This document shows positions 32,791 through 37,611 of a stretch of DNA of 37,611 bases, one piece after another. Position numbers and translations under genes: made by a program. Source of the stretch: Clostridia bacterium (GTDB lineage Bacteria > Bacillota > Clostridia > Christensenellales > DTU072); assembly GCA_024685275.1 (NCBI GenBank), contig JAIKVY010000142.1, forward strand, positions 1 to 37,611, in the 5' to 3' direction. The notes beneath the pieces are model-generated. The model saw only the letters and a program-made list of their open reading frames with translations. It had not been told where the DNA came from and ran no database searches. Position 1 is the first letter of the stretch; each line of letters begins with the position of its first letter.

Positions 32791-34473
32791 TTATACGTAT
32801 CTTTTTCCAAGTTTAACTAATCTATTTATAGCTGAGAACATTCCTAAAATAGATGCTCTTGTAATGTTGCTACTTAAACCTACTCCAAAAGTTATATTTC
32901 CTGTTCTAGAGTCCTCCATCTGAATATATGCAGCTGCTTTAGCGTGGCTTCCTACGCCTAATGCATGTTCTGAATAATTCTGAACACTATAATTAAATGA
33001 TGGAACGCATTGTTTTATAGCAATCTTAGCTGCGTCTATAGGACCATTTCCATCTGCTTCAGAATGGTAATTTTCCCCGTTATATGTGAAATCTAATATT
33101 ACGTGAGCTTCATCACTTGAAGGCGAATCTTGAATATCAATACTAATCAATTTATATGGTTCATTAATATCTAAATATTCTGCTTTAAAAGCTTTCATAA
33201 TTTGCTCTGGCTTGATTTCTCCACCTTCTTTTTCTGATAAATATTGTATTACGTCAGCAAATTCTCTTTGCATTGCTTTAGGTAATTTATACCCAAATAC
33301 AGTATCCATAATAAAAGCAACTCCGCCCTTTCCTGATTGGCTATTAATTCTAACAATAGGTTCATATTTTCTACCTATATCAGCTGGATCGATTGGTAAA
33401 TATGGAACTTCCCATATTTTACTATTTCTTTCCTTCATAGCATTTACACCTTTATTAATAGCATCTTGGTGCGAACCAGAAAATGCAGTAAATACTAATT
33501 TACCAGCATATGGATGTCTCATATCTACTTGCATTTTGTTGCATTTTTCATATATTTCAACTATTTCATTAATATCTTCTATATTTAATTCTGGATTAAT
33601 TCCTTGTGTGAACATATTGTATGCAATATTTAATATATCTACATTTCCTGTCCTCTCTCCATTACCTAAAAGTGTTCCTTCAATTCTATCTGCACCAGCT
33701 AATAAAGCAAGTTCAGCACAAGCAACACCTGTTCCTCTATCATTATGTGGATGAACAGAAACAATAACATTTTTTCTATCTTTAAAATGTTTACAAACCC
33801 ATTCTATTTGATCTGCGTATACATTTGGAGTATTCATTTCAACGGTTGCTGGTAAGTTGAATATAACTGGTAATCCTGTTTCTAGGTTCCATGCATCAAA
33901 TACCGTATTACAAATTCTAGAAGAAAATTCAACTTCTGTTCCTGTGAAACTTTCTGGCGAATACTCTAATTGAAGATTTCCATCATAATTTTTTAATCCT
34001 TCTTTTACATATTTAACACCATCAAGAGCAATTTGAATGATCTCATCTTGATTCTTGTGGAATACTACATCTCTTTGTAATGTTGATGTTGAGTTATATA
34101 TGTGGAATACTACATTTTTAATTCCTTGAATAGCTTCAAATGTCTTATCAATTAAATCCTTTCTACATTGAGAAAGAACTTGTACTTTTACATCATCTGG
34201 AATTCTTTTTTCTTTAACTAGTTTGCGTAAAAAATCAAATTCAATTTGACTAGCTGCTGGAAATCCGATTTCTATTTCCTTAAATCCAAGCTTTAATAAT
34301 AATTCAAACATTTCTGTTTTTTCTTCAACATTCATTGGCTCGATTAATGCTTGGTTTCCATCACGTAAATCTACACTACACCAAATTGGAGCCTTGGTTA
34401 TAACTTTATTTGGCCATTCACGTTCTGGGTAATTTAATACTGGACTTGCTTTATACTTTGTATAGTTTAGCAT
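32791..34473 (-). CDS. leuA: 2-isopropylmalate synthase, long (yeast/actinobacterial-type) form, 560 aa
   Basis: Condenses acetyl-CoA with 2-ketoisovalerate, committing to leucine synthesis. The catalytic TIM barrel has WCSVDLRDGNQAL (Arg37, Asp38) and the metal-binding HPHNDRGTG (about 243-251). GSHQDAINKG and a C-terminal LeuA dimer regulatory domain (about 420-560, ALGVGSHAKAAAYIQ) for leucine feedback follow. The N terminus, with ERXWP before the barrel, marks the roughly 560-aa class rather than the 510-aa E. coli class. GGGGGTG precedes the ATG. No leuB, leuC or leuD is nearby. Confidence 0.95.
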   Translation of the reverse strand: MLNYTKYKASPVLNYPEREWPNKVITKAPIWCSVDLRDGNQALIEPMNVEEKTEMFELLLKLGFKEIEIGFPAASQIEFDFLRKLVKEKRIPDDVKVQVLSQCRKDLIDKTFEAIQGIKNVVFHIYNSTSTLQRDVVFHKNQDEIIQIALDGVKYVKEGLKNYDGNLQLEYSPESFTGTEVEFSSRICNTVFDAWNLETGLPVIFNLPATVEMNTPNVYADQIEWVCKHFKDRKNVIVSVHPHNDRGTGVACAELALLAGADRIEGTLLGNGERTGNVDILNIAYNMFTQGINPELNIEDINEIVEIYEKCNKMQVDMRHPYAGKLVFTAFSGSHQDAINKGVNAMKERNSKIWEVPYLPIDPADIGRKYEPIVRINSQSGKGGVAFIMDTVFGYKLPKAMQREFADVIQYLSEKEGGEIKPEQIMKAFKAEYLDINEPYKLISIDIQDSPSSDEAHVILDFTYNGENYHSEADGNGPIDAAKIAIKQCVPSFNYSVQNYSEHALGVGSHAKAAAYIQMEDSRTGNITFGVGLSSNITRASILGMFSAINRLVKLGKRYV

Positions 34474-34545
34474 ATTACACCCCCTAAATAACTAGTTAAT
34501 TTTTAACGCACTATATGTAAAACTAATTTTAACAAATATGAATAT

Positions 34546-34597
34546 AAAAAAAAAGCAAATTAACATAAAAAGTACTCTTATCTATATTAACTTGCTT
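34546..34597 (-). terminator. Intrinsic terminator of the feo operon
   Basis: AAGCAAATTAACATA (34553-34567) pairs with TATATTAACTTGCTT (34583-34597) as a 15-bp stem with two G-U pairs. On the minus strand it runs into nine T residues. It ends feoAB and the Cys-rich protein gene and insulates leuA. The remaining bases up to the leuA start show no clear promoter. Confidence 0.85.
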
Positions 34598-34635
34598 TCT
34601 AATTCAGTACGATTATATAAAACTACACGTTCATA

Positions 34636-34812
34636 TTATCTTTTTTCTTTTGTTTTAGACATTTTGCCTTGACAACAATACGGACAATGAGCGCAGTCTG
34701 AACAGCATGATTTTTTCCCTTTCTTCTTTTCTATTATACTTGAAATAACTATTATTGCTACAATTGCAACCGTTATAGAAACTACTACTGCTATCCATCC
34801 TGCTTCACTCAT
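34636..34812 (-). CDS. FeoB-associated Cys-rich membrane protein, 58 aa
   Basis: One N-terminal helix (about residues 6-25), then a basic linker and a cysteine cluster CCSDCAHCPYCC (six Cys), with a basic tail. This is the small FeoB-associated protein common next to feoB in Firmicutes. The cysteines may bind ferrous iron or an iron-sulfur cluster on the cytoplasmic side. The start is set at the ATG with AGGTG 6 bases upstream; an earlier GTG overlaps that site. It directly follows feoB and ends before the operon terminator. The role is inferred from linkage. Confidence 0.85.
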   Translation of the reverse strand: MSEAGWIAVVVSITVAIVAIIVISSIIEKKKGKKSCCSDCAHCPYCCQGKMSKTKEKR

Positions 34813-34821
34813 ATTATTCAC

Positions 34822-37464
34822 CTATTTTTGTTTTTTAATCTTTAATTTTCCAAAAAACTTAGCCATATTAATTTTACCTTTGTTGTTCAAAACAACTAAT
34901 GTAATAACTGCTGCCCAAATTGGAACAAAGATAAATACTGTCCACCACCATGATCCAATTAAATAAATCATTGAAGCAACTATATATGAAGATAATATCC
35001 AGAATATTAAAGTACCTCTAAATGACTTTTTATCTAATTCAGCTTTAGCTGTAGCAACTGCTGCAAAACATGGAATAGTTAACATATTAAATGCGATAAA
35101 TGCGATTAATCCTGGAATTCCAATACCTGTTGATGCTACCATTTGACTAACTGCTCCAATTCCGCCATCAGCTTCAACATCAATTGCTGCTCCTACTAAA
35201 CAAGCTGCTAAAGTTCCGAATGTTGCAATAACGTTTTCTTTTGCGATTAATCCTGTTACTGCTGCAACTGCAAATACCCATCCATATACACCTATTTGAC
35301 TACCAAAGCCTAGTGGTGTAAATAATGGTTGAATCAATTGTCCTAATCCGCCAAGAATACTCATATTTACTTGTTCGTCTGGTAAATATCTCCAACCCCA
35401 TGAGAAGTGGCTAATAAACCAAATAGCAATTGTTGATAACAAAATAATTGTAAATGCTTTCTTAACGAAGTGTTTAATCTTATCCCATGTTAATGCAACT
35501 AAGCTCTTAAATTGTGGCCATCTGTATTGAGGTAATTCCATAATAAATGGAGGTGTTTCACCTTTAAGCGTTGTATTGCGCATTAATAAAACGCTACAAA
35601 TTGCAACCACCATACCTAAAACATACATTCCATATGTAATTAAATCGGCATTCCCTACATTTAGAGCTGCAACTATTGCACCAGCTATTGCTGTTAATAT
35701 TGGTAATTTTGCTCCACAACTAAAGAATGGTATAACTCTTATTGTAGCAATCTTTTCTTTTTCTTCAGCTAATGTTCTTGTGTTGATCATAGCTGGGATT
35801 GAACATCCAAAGCCCATGATCATAGGCATAAATGCTCTACCGGATAACCCGAATCTACGGAAGATTCTATCTAAAATAAATGCTACTCTGGCCATATACC
35901 CACTATTTTCAAGTATTGAGAAGAATAAGAATAATAACAAGATTTGTGGTAAGAATGATAAGACAGCAAACAAACCGCCTAAAATACCATCGCAAACAAA
36001 TCCGATTACCCATTCAGGTGCTGCTGCTTTAACTAATCCTTCATTAACACAAGCGGTTAAAAATCCTGTAAATGTATCCAATGTGTTGAATAAAATTACA
36101 CCTGGTGAATATACTCCCTCTTCATACCCAAAAAATGTATGTACCGTTATTTCAGATCTAAATTCATCAATTAAACTAGCAAATTCTACATCTGCAAATT
36201 CACCATTTTCATCGACGACAATGTTTGCTTCATATCCATCAGCATTATATACCTTTTCATATAATTTTCCATTTGCATCGTATAATGGAACGATTTCACC
36301 ATCCTGTTCCAAAACAGTTATTGGATTTTTATTTGCATCATAAAATTGTTTTATTGGATTTCCTTTAGAATCATATGCATATGGAACAGGATCTAATCCT
36401 ACTAATTCATCTCCTTCAACAACTGCTGTACATTCGTTGCCATCAGCATCAAAATATACTTCTCCATCAACTGGATTAGCTACTTCATCACCAGTTTCAG
36501 TATATGCTATTATTGGCTCATTATTATCAAATACTCCACCTTTGCCTAAGAATAACATATCTTCTGCAAATGTTAAGTGGAATACAAAGAATAAAATAAC
36601 TAAGAAAATAGGAATACCCCATATTTTATGAGTTAAAACTTTATCAATTTTATCTGATTTATTTAACTTTTCTTTTTCTGCTTTATTCTTCTTTGTTACT
36701 GTTTGAGAATAATTTGTTGAAATATATTTATATCTTTCATCTGCTATAATAGCTTCAAAATCTCCACCAAAAGTATCATCTTCAAATGTTGCTTTGAATT
36801 TTTCTACCATTTCAGTTGATGTTGGATGTTGTTTTACTTCTAATTCGTCAAGTTCAACTAGTTTAACTGCATGGAATAAACTATTATCTACTCCTTGTCC
36901 TTCTAGAGCAATTTGACAATCTTGAATTAAATGAGCTAAAGATGAACCATGTAAAATTGTTTCTCCCTTTCTTTTTTTGCCAGATTCAACAAAAACTTTT
37001 TGCATCAACTCTTCTAATCCAGTTTGTTTTAATGCAGAAATAGCACAAACTGGCAATCCAATCTTTTTCTCTAATTCTTCAACATCAATGTTTACGCCAG
37101 CTTTTGTTACTTCGTCCATCATGTTAAGAGCAATAACAACAGGAACATCTATTTCCATAAGTTGTGTTGTTAAATATAGATTTCTTTCTAGGTTTGTTGC
37201 ATCTACAATATTGATTACACAATCAGGCTTTTCATCTAAAATATAATTTCTAGATATTACTTCTTCTGATGTATATGGAGATAAAGAATAAATTCCAGGT
37301 AAATCTACAATTGAAATAGGTTCTGGCGTCTTTTTATATACACCTTCTAATTTATCAACTGTAACTCCTGGCCAGTTACCAACATGAGCTGTTGCCCCTG
37401 TTAAACTATTAAATAAAGTGGTCTTTCCACAGTTAGGGTTTCCCGCTAATGCTACTCTTTTCAT
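34822..37464 (-). CDS. feoB: Ferrous iron transporter B with large extracytoplasmic insertion, 880 aa
   Basis: GTP-dependent Fe2+ importer. The N-terminal G domain has GNPNCGKTT (8-16), the WPGVTV switch I region (31-36), DLPG (54-57), NMMD (114-117) and SAL (143-145). The first helix is at about 284-300. Both Gate regions show the conserved Cys: GFGCSIPAM and FFSCGAKLPI. Usual length is 650-730. The excess is a segment at about residues 305-435, after helix 1 and therefore predicted outside the cell. It is rich in Asp, Gly, Asn, Tyr and Val, with repeated short motifs (YFDADGNE, AYDSKGNPI, FYDANKNPI, LYDANGKLY, VYNADGYEA). The ATG overlaps the feoA stop. Confidence 0.95.
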   Translation of the reverse strand: MKRVALAGNPNCGKTTLFNSLTGATAHVGNWPGVTVDKLEGVYKKTPEPISIVDLPGIYSLSPYTSEEVISRNYILDEKPDCVINIVDATNLERNLYLTTQLMEIDVPVVIALNMMDEVTKAGVNIDVEELEKKIGLPVCAISALKQTGLEELMQKVFVESGKKRKGETILHGSSLAHLIQDCQIALEGQGVDNSLFHAVKLVELDELEVKQHPTSTEMVEKFKATFEDDTFGGDFEAIIADERYKYISTNYSQTVTKKNKAEKEKLNKSDKIDKVLTHKIWGIPIFLVILFFVFHLTFAEDMLFLGKGGVFDNNEPIIAYTETGDEVANPVDGEVYFDADGNECTAVVEGDELVGLDPVPYAYDSKGNPIKQFYDANKNPITVLEQDGEIVPLYDANGKLYEKVYNADGYEANIVVDENGEFADVEFASLIDEFRSEITVHTFFGYEEGVYSPGVILFNTLDTFTGFLTACVNEGLVKAAAPEWVIGFVCDGILGGLFAVLSFLPQILLLFLFFSILENSGYMARVAFILDRIFRRFGLSGRAFMPMIMGFGCSIPAMINTRTLAEEKEKIATIRVIPFFSCGAKLPILTAIAGAIVAALNVGNADLITYGMYVLGMVVAICSVLLMRNTTLKGETPPFIMELPQYRWPQFKSLVALTWDKIKHFVKKAFTIILLSTIAIWFISHFSWGWRYLPDEQVNMSILGGLGQLIQPLFTPLGFGSQIGVYGWVFAVAAVTGLIAKENVIATFGTLAACLVGAAIDVEADGGIGAVSQMVASTGIGIPGLIAFIAFNMLTIPCFAAVATAKAELDKKSFRGTLIFWILSSYIVASMIYLIGSWWWTVFIFVPIWAAVITLVVLNNKGKINMAKFFGKLKIKKQK

Positions 37465-37611
37465 TCGTCCACCTCCATTGTTACTAGTTCAGCCTCAACT
37501 TTACGTAAAGTCAATTCATACCCACGTATAGTTACCTCGATAGGATCTCCTAGAGGAGCTTTTTTTCTTAAATACACTTTTGCTCCTGGAGTAACACCCA
37601 TATCAAACAGA
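37461..37611 (-). CDS. feoA: FeoA-family protein, C-terminal part (5' end beyond the window)
   Basis: The frame runs out of the window's right edge. The visible 49 residues read LFDMGVTPGAKVYLRKKAP, GDPIEVTIRGYELTLRKVEA and ELVTMEVDE. This is the SH3-like FeoA pattern (GxxPGxxV, then DPIExxIRGYxLxLRKxEA). FeoA is a small cytosolic partner of FeoB. Its TGA overlaps the feoB ATG by 3 bases, so the two are coupled. Confidence 0.9.
   Translation of the reverse strand, partial: LFDMGVTPGAKVYLRKKAPLGDPIEVTIRGYELTLRKVEAELVTMEVDE

Noticed and set aside
34474..34635. T-box or leader-peptide attenuator for leuA
   Set aside because: No T-box sequence and no leucine-rich leader ORF is seen. The strong hairpin is better explained as the feo operon terminator.

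Overview
The window reads as a very AT-rich chromosomal segment of a low-GC Bacillota, most likely an uncultured gut-type Clostridia. The case rests on the rimP-nusA-ylxR-ylxQ-infB-rbfA-nrnA-truB-ribF order, HisZ with a short HisG, a PHP-type histidinol phosphatase (HisK), a TrpR-like YerC, a PyrR-uracil permease pair, and FeoB with the small Cys-rich protein typical of Firmicutes. Almost all genes lie on the minus strand.

Layout, left to right. 1-1410: a solitary tyrosine recombinase, a doubtful small ORF, and a structured intergenic region with a palindrome and a 40-bp tandem hairpin repeat. 1411-3081 (+): a membrane-anchored calcineurin-like phosphoesterase. 3096-13473 (-): one tightly packed operon yerC-hisZ-G-D-C-B-H-A-F-IE-K-purO-purH. 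It holds a complete histidine pathway followed by two separate enzymes that return the by-product AICAR to IMP. 13494-16142 (-): rpsO-pnp with a terminator after each gene. 16150-24858 (-): the rimP/nusA/infB operon ending in truB, ribF and an endonuclease IV-like gene, with an intrinsic terminator in its leader. 24876-25413: a four-helix membrane protein. 25416-28102 (-): argG-argH. 28361-29998 (+): rqcH, divergent from argG across a repeat-rich 323-bp region. 30072-32288 (-): pyrR-uraA with an attenuator-like leader. 32389-34473 (-): leuA-mutT. 34636-37611 (-): feoA (partial)-feoB-Cys-rich protein.

How the genes work together. HisH/HisF release AICAR for every histidine made. A stand-alone AICAR transformylase and a PurO-type IMP cyclohydrolase at the end of the same operon would recycle it, replacing the usual bifunctional PurH. 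The first gene of the operon encodes a TrpR-family protein, and a palindrome sits inside the operon promoter, so the operon probably carries its own repressor and operator. The nusA operon has a terminator between its promoter and first gene, which fits NusA-stimulated attenuation. pyrR has a terminator hairpin directly against its start codon.

The points I consider most worth a second look are: the split AICAR-to-IMP module; a roughly 130-residue extracytoplasmic insertion in FeoB; four phased copies of a consensus extended -10 element upstream of argG; a hairpin in the hisF-hisIE gap that could bring a distant Shine-Dalgarno next to the start codon; likely leaderless transcripts for rqcH and ribF; and the tandem hairpin leader of the phosphoesterase gene. 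I saw no CRISPR array, rRNA, tRNA or insertion sequence. No wholly new multi-gene defence-like system is evident. Promoters, terminators and hairpins were read by eye, without folding energies or homology searches.
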